Assembly (NCBI GenBank): GCA_934636105.1
Contig: CAKTZR010000007.1
Location: 1-64,000, forward strand
Length of the DNA: 64,000 bases
Direction of reading: 5' to 3'
Source of the DNA: an uncultured Clostridia bacterium
GTDB taxonomy: Bacteria; Bacillota; Clostridia; Christensenellales; Aristaeellaceae
The notes beneath the pieces were generated by a model, which saw only the letters and a list, made by a program, of their open reading frames with translations, was not told the origin of the DNA and made no database searches. Below are positions 15,857-22,868 of this stretch, in pieces. The position numbers were made by a program, and so were the translations under genes. Numbering within the stretch: position 1 is the stretch's first letter; each line of letters begins with the position of its first letter.

Positions 15857-16396
15857 TCATGGCTCGCTGTTTTCCGTTTCGCCGAGCTGCTCCATGATGG
15901 TCTGATAGAGAAACGGCGCGCGGGTCGGCCAGCGCTCGCAGAAGCGCTTTGCCTGCGCCTTGGTGGCGGCCGTCAGCGTCATGGAAAAGATTTCCGCGCC
16001 GCTTTCGAGCGCCCGGAGCGTCACGGAAAAGCCGTTATCCGTCTCCTTCCACTCGGCGGGCGTCTGCAATTCGTCGCGGATGCGCTGCTTCCACTCCGCC
16101 GCGTGAGCGTCCAGCTTCTCCTGCTGCGAAGCCCGAATGCGGGAGGCAAACATTTCTACGCTTTCGCGTCCCTGCGGGGTCAGAAACAGCAGCGTTCCTT
16201 CCATATGGCGCGCTTCGCGGATGAACCCCGCTTCTTTCAGCCCGCCGAGCGCCAGATAAAACTGAAACGGGTTCATGAGCGCGCTCTCGGCCAGAAAGCG
16301 CAGCAGCTGTTCTTCCGTACACCCGCCCAGTCGGCTGAGCGAGGAAAGCAGAATCAGCTTATCTTCTTCTTCCGTGGCATGCGCGTCAAGAGCCAT
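15857..16396 (-). CDS. DUF4364 family winged-helix protein
   Basis: Start MALDAHATEEEDKLILL is 8 nt after GGAGG; the GTG three codons earlier overlaps that site. The 179-aa protein has an N-terminal winged helix-like region (LLSSLSRLGGCTEEQLLRFL, LALGGLKEAGFIREAR, TLLFLTPQGRESVEMF) and a C-terminal alpha/beta part typical of DUF4364, a family known from Clostridia with no assigned function. It is probably co-transcribed with the HPr-like gene ending 17 nt upstream. A DNA-binding regulatory role is inferred from the fold only. Confidence 0.75.
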   Translation of the reverse strand: MALDAHATEEEDKLILLSSLSRLGGCTEEQLLRFLAESALMNPFQFYLALGGLKEAGFIREARHMEGTLLFLTPQGRESVEMFASRIRASQQEKLDAHAAEWKQRIRDELQTPAEWKETDNGFSVTLRALESGAEIFSMTLTAATKAQAKRFCERWPTRAPFLYQTIMEQLGETENSEP

Positions 16397-16413
16397 GAGC
16401 CGCACCTCCGGTT

Positions 16414-16674
16414 TTATGATTTCGAAGCGTTCTCCCCGTCGTCCTTGACGATGTAGCCATCCAGTTCGCGGAGCAGATCGTCGCAGTCGTCGCTGTAAAT
16501 CGACATCGTGATCGGGCGGGAGAGGTCGATGGAGAAAATGCCCAGAATGGACTTCGCATCCACCACATAGCGCCCCGAACGCAGGTCCATATCATAGGGA
16601 TAGCGGTTGACCAGGCTGACGAAATTTTTCACATTATCGGTCATCATCGTCAGACGAATCGTCACTGTTTTCAT
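16414..16674 (-). CDS. HPr-like (Crh-type) protein lacking the phosphorylatable histidine
   Basis: Start MKTVTIRLTMMTDNVKNFVS follows GGAGCGAG; the 38 residues before it in the open frame cross the promoter and are not part of the protein. At 86 aa it matches HPr size, and VDAKSILGIFSIDLSRPI aligns with the HPr Ser46 region. The His15 motif (GLHARPA) is absent: the equivalent stretch reads MTDNVKNFVSLVN. Such proteins cannot carry the PTS phosphate but may act through the serine site, as Crh does in Bacillus. It has its own promoter and precedes the DUF4364 gene. Confidence 0.75.
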   Translation of the reverse strand: MKTVTIRLTMMTDNVKNFVSLVNRYPYDMDLRSGRYVVDAKSILGIFSIDLSRPITMSIYSDDCDDLLRELDGYIVKDDGENASKS

Positions 16675-16737
16675 ATTCTCGCTCCTTATCGCGCGGCGGC
16701 GCGCGTCACAGTCCACCTTTTGCCAACATGCTACCTT

Positions 16738-16766
16738 ATTATATCCAAAATACATCCGAAATGCAA
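16738..16766 (-). promoter_or_regulatory. Promoter of HPr-like/DUF4364 operon
   Basis: Minus strand TTGCAT (16761-16766), 17-nt spacer, TATAAT (16738-16743). Confidence 0.75.
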
Positions 16767-16791
16767 GGGCGGTTTTTGGTTGATGCACTTC

Positions 16792-16820
16792 TTGACGCTT
16801 CCCATCCGATGTGTTATCCT
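16792..16820 (+). promoter_or_regulatory. Promoter of MATE exporter gene
   Basis: TTGACG (16792-16797), 17-nt spacer, TATCCT (16815-16820). Divergent from the HPr-like promoter with about 25 nt between their -35 boxes. Confidence 0.65.
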
Positions 16821-16852
16821 TTTCGCATTGCTTTTGATTTGAGGTGTTCGCT

Positions 16853-18202
16853 TTGTTTGCCCATCGTTCTCATCATGTGGAAATGACCGCCGGGCCGCTG
16901 CTGCCCAACGTGCTCGCGTTTACCGTGCCGCTGATTCTCTCCGGCGTGCTTCAGCTTCTATATAATTCCGCGGATATCATCGTCGTCGGGCGCTTCGCCG
17001 ACTCCGTTGCGATGGCTTCCGTCGGCGCGACGACCTCGCTCATTCATCTGCTGGTCAGCCTGCTGATGGGCTTGAGCGTCGGCGCGTCCGTGGCCGTCGC
17101 CCGCGCGACCGGCGCAGGGGATCGGGACGGCGTGCGCCGCGCGGTGCATACCTCCATGGCACTGGCCGTGCTTTCCGGCGTGCTGCTCGGCGTGCTGCTG
17201 CTCCTCCTCTCCGGCCCGCTGCTGGAACTGATGGGCTGTCCCGAAAACGTCGTGGACGGCGCGAAGCTCTATCTGAATATCTACGCCGTCGGCCTGCCCG
17301 CCAGCCTGATTTATAACTATGGCGCGGCGATTCTCCGCGCCGTCGGCGATACCAAGCGCCCGCTGTATTACCTCACCATCAGCGGCGTGGTCAATATCAT
17401 CCTCAACGTGCTGCTCGTCGCCGGACTGAAGCTCAGCGTTGCGGGCGTCGCCATCGCAACCATCGTCAGCGAGTTCATCAGCGCGGCGCTTGTGCTCGCC
17501 AGCCTGATCACCAGCCACGGTGACATTCGCTTTGAGCCGAAAAAGACGCGCATCGAGCGCCGTTCCCTCAGCTTGATCCTGCGCATCGGCATTCCCGCCG
17601 GCCTGCAAAGCAGCATGTTCTCCATCTCCAACGTGCTGATTCAGTCCGCCATCAACTCCTTCGGCGCGGCCGCCATCGCAGGCAATACCGCTGCCGCCAG
17701 CATCGAGGGCTTCGCGACCACCGTTTCCAACTCCATTTCGCAGGCCGCCCTCACCTTCTCCAGCCAGAACATGGGCGCTGAGAAGTATCAGCGCGTGCGC
17801 CGCGTGCTGCTCGTCTGCCTGGCCGCGACCCTTGTCGGCGGCCTTGCGCTCGGCCTGCTGATCTACGCGTTCGGCACACCGCTGCTCGCGCTGTTCAACA
17901 CCGATCCGGAGGTCATCGCAAACGGCCTCATCCGCGTCAGCCATAACATGCCGCTGTACGTCCTGTTCTGCATGCAGGATACCTTCGTCGGCCAGCTTCG
18001 CGGCATCGGCTATTCCCTGCTGCCGACCATTACCAGCCTGAGCGGGATCTGCCTGCTCCGCGTCGTCTGGCTCTATACCGTTTTCGCCGCTTCCCCGACC
18101 CTCGATACGCTGTATCTCTCGTATCCCGTTTCGTGGGCCGTCACCCTCGCGGCGCTCGTCATCTGCTATGCCGTCGTCGTGCGGAAACTGCCGAAAGCGT
18201 AA
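16853..18202 (+). CDS. MATE-family multidrug/metabolite exporter
   Basis: About 450 residues with twelve hydrophobic segments, beginning at TAGPLLPNVLAFTVPLILSG (MatE domain 1) and repeating with GIPAGLQSSMFSISNVLIQS (domain 2), the twofold pattern of MATE Na+/H+-coupled exporters. I prefer the TTG at 16853 because the GAGGTG site at 16841-16846 is correctly spaced for it; GTG at 16844 overlaps that site. Substrate unknown. The stop codon TAA runs straight into a family A repeat that provides a hairpin plus TTTTTT as apparent terminator. Confidence 0.88.
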   Translation: MFAHRSHHVEMTAGPLLPNVLAFTVPLILSGVLQLLYNSADIIVVGRFADSVAMASVGATTSLIHLLVSLLMGLSVGASVAVARATGAGDRDGVRRAVHTSMALAVLSGVLLGVLLLLLSGPLLELMGCPENVVDGAKLYLNIYAVGLPASLIYNYGAAILRAVGDTKRPLYYLTISGVVNIILNVLLVAGLKLSVAGVAIATIVSEFISAALVLASLITSHGDIRFEPKKTRIERRSLSLILRIGIPAGLQSSMFSISNVLIQSAINSFGAAAIAGNTAAASIEGFATTVSNSISQAALTFSSQNMGAEKYQRVRRVLLVCLAATLVGGLALGLLIYAFGTPLLALFNTDPEVIANGLIRVSHNMPLYVLFCMQDTFVGQLRGIGYSLLPTITSLSGICLLRVVWLYTVFAASPTLDTLYLSYPVSWAVTLAALVICYAVVVRKLPKA

Positions 18203-18449
18203 CTCCTTCCGTCACGACTTCGTCGTGCCACCTCCCTCTAAGAGGGAGGCTTTTTTGGTGCTTCTTCGGCTGAACCATGCAGTCCCTATCGAAAGTAAAG
18301 CTTTTTTCTAAAGGTTTGTGCCGTTTTGTTTGGCTTATTATATATAGAGCCTCCCTCCTTGAGGGACATCGAATCTATTGCCGCCGGTGGCGGAAACAAA
18401 CAGATGAGATGCCGAAGGTTGTCACGCCTATGGCGTGACGGAAGGAGTT
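18201..18449. repeat. Family A inverted pair, extended form
   Basis: Left unit begins at the MATE stop codon (AACTCCTTCCGTCACGAC) and its second hairpin is followed by TTTTTT. The right unit is inverted and carries the extra hairpin (arms near GACATC and GATGCC around a GCCGCC-GGT-GGCGG core), ending GTGACGGAAGGAGTTC. Total about 250 bp with a short AT-rich centre. Confidence 0.85.
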
Positions 18450-18476
18450 CAATTTCGAAATTTTTCTAAATACCTC

Positions 18477-18505
18477 TTGACGTGCTCCTCCGTTCCTGCT
18501 ATAAT
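18477..18505 (+). promoter_or_regulatory. Promoter of sdpR-sdpI
   Basis: TTGACG (18477-18482), 17-nt spacer, TATAAT (18500-18505). Confidence 0.85.
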
Positions 18506-18517
18506 ACAGCCATCCTC

Positions 18518-18539
18518 TATTTAGACAAAATTCTAAATA
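18518..18539. promoter_or_regulatory. Probable SdpR operator
   Basis: Perfect inverted repeat TATTTAG-N8-CTAAATA just downstream of the start site. A further half-site CTAAATA lies at about 18465-18471 upstream of the -35. Position and AT-rich dyad fit autorepression by the ArsR-type gene that follows. Confidence 0.7.
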
Positions 18540-18559
18540 CCATTGAAAGGAGGTCCCGC

Positions 18560-18841
18560 ATGGGCTTTGCCGAAACCTTCAAGGCGCTTTCCGATCCCGC
18601 GCGGCGGGAAATTCTGCTGCTGCTTCGGGATGGACGCATGAGCGCGGGCGAAATCGCCGGGCATTTTGAAATGACGGGCGCGACCGTGTCTTATCACCTC
18701 AGCGTGCTCAAAAAGGCCGATCTCGTGTTTGAAACGCGCGAAAAAAACTTTATCTATTACGAGCTGAATACCTCCGTCGTCGAAGAGGTCATGCTCTGGC
18801 TCTCTCAACTGAAAGGAGACAACCATGAAAGCCATTCCTAA
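18560..18841 (+). CDS. sdpR: ArsR-family autorepressor SdpR-like
   Basis: Start MGFAETFKALSDPARREILL follows AAAGGAGG. The 93-aa protein is a winged helix: AGEIAGHFEMTGATVSYHLS is the helix-turn-helix and FETREKNFIYYELN the wing. It lacks the metal-binding Cys residues of ArsR/SmtB. In Bacillus SdpR represses its own operon and is sequestered at the membrane by SdpI when toxin is bound. Here too the next gene, overlapping by 17 nt, encodes an SdpI-type membrane protein. A dyad operator lies just upstream. Confidence 0.85.
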   Translation: MGFAETFKALSDPARREILLLLRDGRMSAGEIAGHFEMTGATVSYHLSVLKKADLVFETREKNFIYYELNTSVVEEVMLWLSQLKGDNHESHS

Positions 18842-19466
18842 ACGCACCCTGCTTGTTACCTGCATCATCATCCTGCTGCCGATGTTTTTCGGCCTCGCCC
18901 TGTGGAATCGCCTGCCCGAGCGCATGCCCACCCATTTCGATTTCAGCGGCACGGTGGACGACTATTCCGGCCGCCCGTTCGCGGTGATCGGCCTCCCGCT
19001 GTTCATCCTCGCCATGCAGCTCTTCTGCGCCGTCATGCTGCGCGCCGATCCCAAAAAGCAGAATATCTCCGAGAAGATGGCACAGCTCGTCCTGTGGATC
19101 TGCCCCGCCGTCAGCCTGTTCGCCGGCCTGTCCATATACCTGAGCGCGCTGGGCTTCGCCATCAACATCTCGCGTCTCAGCATGATTTTCGTCGGCCTGA
19201 TCTTCATCGTCATCGGCAATTATCTGCCCAAGTGCCGCCATAACTACACCGTGGGCATCCGCCTCCCGTGGACGCTTGACAACGAGGATAACTGGAATCA
19301 TACCCACCGTTTCGCGGGCTATGTATGGATCATCGCCGGGGTGGTCACGCTGCTTTCCGTCTTCCTCAGCCATGCAGCCGTCGTCTGGGTCGCCGCGATT
19401 TTTGTCGCGTCCCTCTCGCCGCTCGTCTATTCGTTCGTTTACGCGAAAAGGCACGGAAAAATCTGA
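18825..19466 (+). CDS. sdpI: SdpI-family membrane immunity/signalling protein
   Basis: The 213-aa protein has six membrane segments. The N-terminus (NRLPERMPTHFDFSGTVDDYSGRP) is the DUF1648 signature, and NYTVGIRLPWTLDNEDNWNHTHRFAGYVW is the SdpI signature. In Bacillus SdpI confers immunity to the SdpC toxin and senses it. No sdpABC genes are visible within this window, so the pair is an orphan here and may respond to toxins of competitors. Start codon is preceded by AAAGGAG inside sdpR, giving translational coupling. Confidence 0.88.
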   Translation: MKAIPKRTLLVTCIIILLPMFFGLALWNRLPERMPTHFDFSGTVDDYSGRPFAVIGLPLFILAMQLFCAVMLRADPKKQNISEKMAQLVLWICPAVSLFAGLSIYLSALGFAINISRLSMIFVGLIFIVIGNYLPKCRHNYTVGIRLPWTLDNEDNWNHTHRFAGYVWIIAGVVTLLSVFLSHAAVVWVAAIFVASLSPLVYSFVYAKRHGKI

Positions 19467-19509
19467 ACGCGCCCTGACCGAATGATTGCGTCTAAATAAA
19501 ACGCCGCCC

Positions 19510-19538
19510 TTGACGAGCGGCATGGATCATGCTACAAT
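19510..19538 (+). promoter_or_regulatory. Promoter upstream of short leader RNA and small basic protein
   Basis: TTGACG (19510-19515), 17-nt spacer, TACAAT (19533-19538). The first twelve bases TTGACGAGCGGC are identical to those of the promoter at 21408. Confidence 0.75.
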
Positions 19539-19544
19539 GAAGGC

Positions 19545-19622
19545 ACGACGAGAGCTTTTATAGTTGTTAGCCTCTCGAAACGAACACGATGATGACCTCA
19601 ACATCACCGTGTTCTTTTGTTT
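19545..19622 (+). ncRNA. Short terminated leader RNA or attenuator
   Basis: After the promoter come a CGAGAG/CTCTCG stem and then GAACACG-A-TGATG paired with CATCA-C-CGTGTTC followed by TTTTGTTT, an intrinsic terminator about 75 nt after the start site. It would end most transcripts before the small gene at 19650, so it may be an attenuator or a free small RNA. Confidence 0.5.
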
Positions 19623-19649
19623 CGGTCGATTTTGAAAGGTCGTGATTGC

Positions 19650-19847
19650 ATGTCCACCCGTTTCATCCCCAAAGAAAAGCTCAGCAAAAAAGCCCAGCGC
19701 GAATTGAACGCCGCGCGGCGAACGCTGTGGGTCGTCTCCCCGGTTTCCAAAAAAGTCGAAAGCAAAAAAGTGTATAACCGCAAGAAATCCGCCCGGCTGT
19801 ATCGCGACGACAGCGGGCGGTTTTTTTGTGGAATTACGGCTGCGTAA
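19650..19847 (+). CDS. Small basic conserved-type protein, 65 aa
   Basis: Start MSTRFIPKEKLSKKAQREL follows GAAAGG at 11 nt; an upstream in-frame start lies in the leader terminator. The protein is strongly basic (KKAQRELNAARR, KKVESKKVYNRKKSARL) and resembles short Lys/Arg-rich proteins I recall from clostridial genomes, without known function. The last third of the gene overlaps a very strong hairpin with a TTTTTTT tract, so the messenger may end before the annotated stop codon, or translation may keep the hairpin open. Confidence 0.55.
   Translation: MSTRFIPKEKLSKKAQRELNAARRTLWVVSPVSKKVESKKVYNRKKSARLYRDDSGRFFCGITAA
19789..19827 (+). terminator. Strong terminator inside the small basic protein gene
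   Basis: CCGCCC-G-GCTGT / ACAGC-GGGCGG stem followed by TTTTTTT; ends 20 nt before the stop codon. Confidence 0.75.
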
Positions 19848-20856
19848 GCCAGATGGTCACGGCTTCTTCGTTCCTCTCCTCCGTTCCTGTTTCCGTGTAA
19901 TAGCTGGGAATCCATTCCAGCTTTTCGGGCAGCTGTTCCGGCCTTGTATAATCGATTTCCATCGTCCAATCGGTCGTTTCCAAGCCTTCGTCCATGCCGA
20001 AAATCGGGTGCATGGGCTGACCGTCGAGATAAAGCCCGCCGTCCATCATCTCGCCCGCCTGCAGCTTCTCGCGGCCAAGCGGATGACCGTCCAAACTTGT
20101 CAGATGCGCCTTGACGTGTATTTTGACATCCGAAATTGTCACGTCCACCGCCACATGATAGGTTGGGAACGTTCTTTCCGCATGATAAGCCGCCAGCGCT
20201 TCGTTCGCGTTGAGCGACACATCGACGCGGATGCGCTGTTCGGTTCGGCCGCCCTCCTGTTCTGCCGCCTGATAGAGCACAAATTCCAAAGCAATCGACG
20301 TTTCGTTTTTCAGCGCTTCCGACAATTCAAATTCCTTCATGCCGATCATCGTGCCGTCTTCGCGAAGGGTGTCCTCGCCGGAAAGAATATTCAGATATTC
20401 ACCGGTTTCGGCCAGATATGCGCTGTCGCCCAGATACATATCAGGCTGCATACCCGTCAGCTCATAAGACACAAACAGACTGTCCTCATCCACATAAGCC
20501 TGCGTGAGATGAAACGAAACCGTCTGCCCGTCCGCATTGCTCACATGCTGCACATCGTCAAGCGTCGTGCTCTTTTCATCCAGCACGCGATATAATTCGG
20601 AATACCCCTTGTCGCCCGTCTGTTCCGCCAGTTTTCCAAATGCGCCCAGCCCGGCCGCAACTGCCGCGCAGGCCAGCGCCAGCACCAGAATCACCGCCGC
20701 CGTCAGCCCGACAGAGAACTTTCGGCTCGTACGCCTTCTGCCTGTATCCGTCAGCCCGTCAAGCGCCGCGCGGATGGAAGCGTCAAACGCGCTGTTCTTC
20801 GGCGGGTACATCGCCTGAAATTCCTGTTTCGATGGCATGTTCAATCTTTTTTTCAT
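19834..20856 (-). CDS. DUF4179-domain membrane protein, probable anti-sigma factor
   Basis: The 340-aa protein has a cytoplasmic N-terminus (about 50 aa, MPSKQEFQAMYPPKNSAFD), one membrane segment (SVGLTAAVILVLALACAAVAAG, about 47-68) and a 270-aa extracellular beta-rich part typical of DUF4179. Its start overlaps the stop of the ECF sigma gene by 4 nt (ATGA), a classic sigma/anti-sigma pair. The inferred job is to hold the sigma factor inactive until an outside signal arrives. It converges on the small basic gene, with a 14-nt overlap of their 3' ends. Confidence 0.78.
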   Translation of the reverse strand: MKKRLNMPSKQEFQAMYPPKNSAFDASIRAALDGLTDTGRRRTSRKFSVGLTAAVILVLALACAAVAAGLGAFGKLAEQTGDKGYSELYRVLDEKSTTLDDVQHVSNADGQTVSFHLTQAYVDEDSLFVSYELTGMQPDMYLGDSAYLAETGEYLNILSGEDTLREDGTMIGMKEFELSEALKNETSIALEFVLYQAAEQEGGRTEQRIRVDVSLNANEALAAYHAERTFPTYHVAVDVTISDVKIHVKAHLTSLDGHPLGREKLQAGEMMDGGLYLDGQPMHPIFGMDEGLETTDWTMEIDYTRPEQLPEKLEWIPSYYTETGTEERNEEAVTIWLTQP

Positions 20857-21314
20857 GCTTCCGCCTCCTCCAGCAACCGTTTGAGCAGCTTTCTCGCCCG
20901 AAACAGCCGACTGGTCACCTGCGGCAGACTCTGCCCCAGCGTCCCGGCGATTTCGGCCAGCTTGTAGCCCTCCATGTAGTGCAGCAGCAGCGGCAGACGC
21001 AGCTCCTCCGGCAGACGCTCCACCGCATCGCGAAGCGCGCTGTCCGGCGGCTGATATTCGCTCTCCGGCAGTTCATCCACAGGGATCGATTTTTGCCGCG
21101 CCCGCTGAATGTCTCGGCAGGCGTTAATCACCGCGCGGGTCAAATACGGCTTGAGCCGCGCAAGCTCCACTTTTTCCCGCCTGACCCAAACGGCCAGCAG
21201 CGCCTGCTGCACTGCATCCTGCGCGTCGTGCTCATTGCGCACGACGGAATAGGCGATTCGCCGCAGGGACGGCGCAAGCCGCTCCACCTCGTTCCCGTAT
21301 TGCTTTTTCGTCAT
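20853..21314 (-). CDS. ECF-type RNA polymerase sigma factor
   Basis: Start MTKKQYGNEVERLAPSLRR lies after GGAGGTGAAAAC. The 153-aa protein has sigma region 2 (YSVVRNEHDAQDAVQQALLAVW) and region 4 (RLPLLLHYMEGYKLAEIAGT, then QVTSRLFRARKLLKRLL). It is encoded immediately before a DUF4179 membrane protein that probably controls it. No matching ECF-type promoter could be assigned to its own operon by eye. Confidence 0.88.
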   Translation of the reverse strand: MTKKQYGNEVERLAPSLRRIAYSVVRNEHDAQDAVQQALLAVWVRREKVELARLKPYLTRAVINACRDIQRARQKSIPVDELPESEYQPPDSALRDAVERLPEELRLPLLLHYMEGYKLAEIAGTLGQSLPQVTSRLFRARKLLKRLLEEAEA

Positions 21315-21407
21315 GTTTTCACCTCCGGCCGTTTTGAAAAGCGCTTTCACCTGTTATACGGACGAACGCGATATTTTCTTGCAGCCAAAATAAAAGAAAA
21401 GCTGCCC

Positions 21408-21436
21408 TTGACGAGCGGCCAGGAAGACGCTAAAAT
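21408..21436 (+). promoter_or_regulatory. Promoter of small RNA candidate
   Basis: TTGACG (21408-21413), 17-nt spacer, TAAAAT (21431-21436); TTGACGAGCGGC is shared with the promoter at 19510. Confidence 0.75.
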
Positions 21437-21442
21437 GCAGAC

Positions 21443-21545
21443 AAGTAGGAGCCGACCTACAGGGTGGAAAACCACCGCGACAGTTTAAACGGGCGTAGAG
21501 CCCAATCGAACCGCCAAGCAGCCGTTATCTGCGAGGCGGTTTTTG
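21443..21545 (+). ncRNA. Small RNA candidate, about 100 nt
   Basis: A strong promoter, three hairpins and a terminator with no open reading frame of useful size. The hairpins are GTGG-AAAA-CCAC, GGGC-GTAGA-GCCC, and a final CCGCC-AA-GCAG / CTGC-GA-GGCGG stem followed by TTTTTGT. The downstream gene is on the opposite strand, so this is not a leader of a coding gene. I do not recognise the family. Confidence 0.6.
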
Positions 21546-21553
21546 TAATATTC

Positions 21554-21589
21554 AAACATCCGCCCAGTTCTTACGCTGAGCGGATGTTT
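21554..21589 (-). terminator. Hairpin after patatin-like gene
   Basis: AAACATCCGC paired with GCGGATGTTT, 13 nt beyond the stop codon; T tract after it on the minus strand is short. Confidence 0.55.
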
Positions 21590-21601
21590 CATATTCAAGC
21601 C

Positions 21602-22444
21602 TTATTTGTTCAGGAACGCCGCGATTTTCTCCGCGTCCTTCATGCCCTTATCATACATCATTTGCAGCTTTTCGTGGCTCTTGCTGAGCGTGGACAGGCC
21701 GCAGATATCATCCGGCGCGACGATGAGCAGCTTGCCGAGTTTCTGATACTCCTTGGCGATCTCCACGCCGTCATTATACAGGCGGTAGCGGTCAAGCAGC
21801 CGTTCGGCGGCCTTCGGATAGGACTTGGCCAGCAGGCGCGCGGGCACAACGTCCTTCTTCTGCTCGCGCTTTTGCTCGACCGGGCGCGTAAGCACGAGCA
21901 CAACCTTGTCGCAGCCATCCTCAAACGCCTTGAGCACCGGCACCGGATCGGAAATGCCGCCGTCCAGACACGGAATACCCTCGACCATGTACGGCTTGCA
22001 GAACACCGGCAGGGCGCACGAGCCCTTGAAGATATCGTAGTGATCCTTTTTCAGGCAGCTCTTGCCGAAATAGACGGCCTGCCCGGTGCGCGCGTCGCAA
22101 GCGCCGACGTAGAACTCGGCAGGATTTTTCGCCAGCGTTTCATAATCGATCGGGTTCTCGCCGTCGCTGTTGGAGAGCGTGCTGTATACGTAATCCAGAT
22201 CGACATAATTGCGGGTCTTGAGCCAGTTATCCAGGCTGGCGTATTCCTTGCGGAACACATAATCCATATAGAAGGTATAATTCCGCCCGCGCTGCTTAGC
22301 CAAATAAGAAGCCAGATTCGCGCTGCCCGCCGAAATGCCGATACAGTAATCAAAATGCACATCGTGGTCGAGGCACCAGTCAAAAACGCCCGCGCCATAG
22401 ATATCGCGAAAACCTCCGCCCACGTCGATCACGCCTAATTTCAT
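21602..22444 (-). CDS. Patatin-like phospholipase
   Basis: Start MKLGVIDVGGGFRDIYGAGV is preceded by AAAGGAGG; the open frame extends 36 codons further upstream only through a repeat. The 280-aa protein has the patatin oxyanion region (GGGFRDIYGAGVFD), the nucleophile elbow GISAGS (about 40-45) and the catalytic Asp in LDGGISDPVPV (about 160). These enzymes hydrolyse acyl chains from lipids using a Ser-Asp dyad. There is no signal peptide, so it should act in the cytoplasm. Its promoter is 120 nt upstream with a family B repeat in the leader. Confidence 0.88.
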   Translation of the reverse strand: MKLGVIDVGGGFRDIYGAGVFDWCLDHDVHFDYCIGISAGSANLASYLAKQRGRNYTFYMDYVFRKEYASLDNWLKTRNYVDLDYVYSTLSNSDGENPIDYETLAKNPAEFYVGACDARTGQAVYFGKSCLKKDHYDIFKGSCALPVFCKPYMVEGIPCLDGGISDPVPVLKAFEDGCDKVVLVLTRPVEQKREQKKDVVPARLLAKSYPKAAERLLDRYRLYNDGVEIAKEYQKLGKLLIVAPDDICGLSTLSKSHEKLQMMYDKGMKDAEKIAAFLNK

Positions 22445-22455
22445 AAAGCCTCCTT

Positions 22456-22543
22456 TAGGGGCTGCATGGGGGCGCTGCCCCAAACCCCGGAAGGGAACTG
22501 AGTTCCCTTCACCTTCCATTTGTGGATTACTGCGTAATCCACG
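22456..22543. repeat. Family B hairpin repeat in leader of patatin-like gene
   Basis: Three consecutive hairpins: GGGGGCGCTGCCCC, GGAAGGGAACTGAGTTCCCT (continuing TC), and GTGGATTACTGCGTAATCCA. Related units lie near 22620-22835, 28312-28380 and 49659-49736. Confidence 0.6.
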
Positions 22544-22561
22544 GAAAATCAATTTTATTTT

Positions 22562-22590
22562 ATTATACGTAAGAAGCAGCAGCTTGTCAA
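22562..22590 (-). promoter_or_regulatory. Promoter of patatin-like gene
   Basis: Minus strand TTGACA (22585-22590), 17-nt spacer, TATAAT (22562-22567): full consensus. Confidence 0.85.
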
Positions 22591-22619
22591 AAATCTTTTC
22601 ACAAAGTCATCTCATTTTT

Positions 22620-22835
22620 CCCTTGACCGCGCAGCGGTCAGTACGGGAGGTACAGGAACCTCAGGTTCCTTTGGGGGATTGAAGCCATGCGCCCGCTGTG
22701 CGGGATTCAGCATGGCGGAAATCGAAAATCGCAAGGAGCGCGTCTGCCGCAGGCAGAGGACAGCGCGACTATGCGAGTTTTCCGGACTTGGGACAAAGTC
22801 CCAGCGTTCCCCCACCCCCACGCAAAAAGGCGCGG
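22620..22835. repeat. Family B-like palindromic region downstream of oleate hydratase
   Basis: Contains AGGAACCTCAGGTTCCT, GCCCGCTGTGCGGG, GGCGGAAATC/GATTTTCGCA-like pairing and CTTGGGACAAAGTCCCAG. It resembles family B units (GGAAC...GTTCC palindrome followed by runs of G) but is longer. No gene is supported in this stretch. Confidence 0.4.
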
Positions 22836-22868
22836 AGCCAAGCCCCGCGCCATAGCGGACGAACCGCA

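Noticed and set aside
15857..16405. Upstream GTG start for the DUF4364 protein
   Set aside because: It overlaps the GGAGG site that is correctly spaced for the ATG at 16396.
21443..21545. Fluoride, guanidine or preQ1 riboswitch reading of the small RNA
   Set aside because: None of the conserved cores matches, and no gene follows on that strand.
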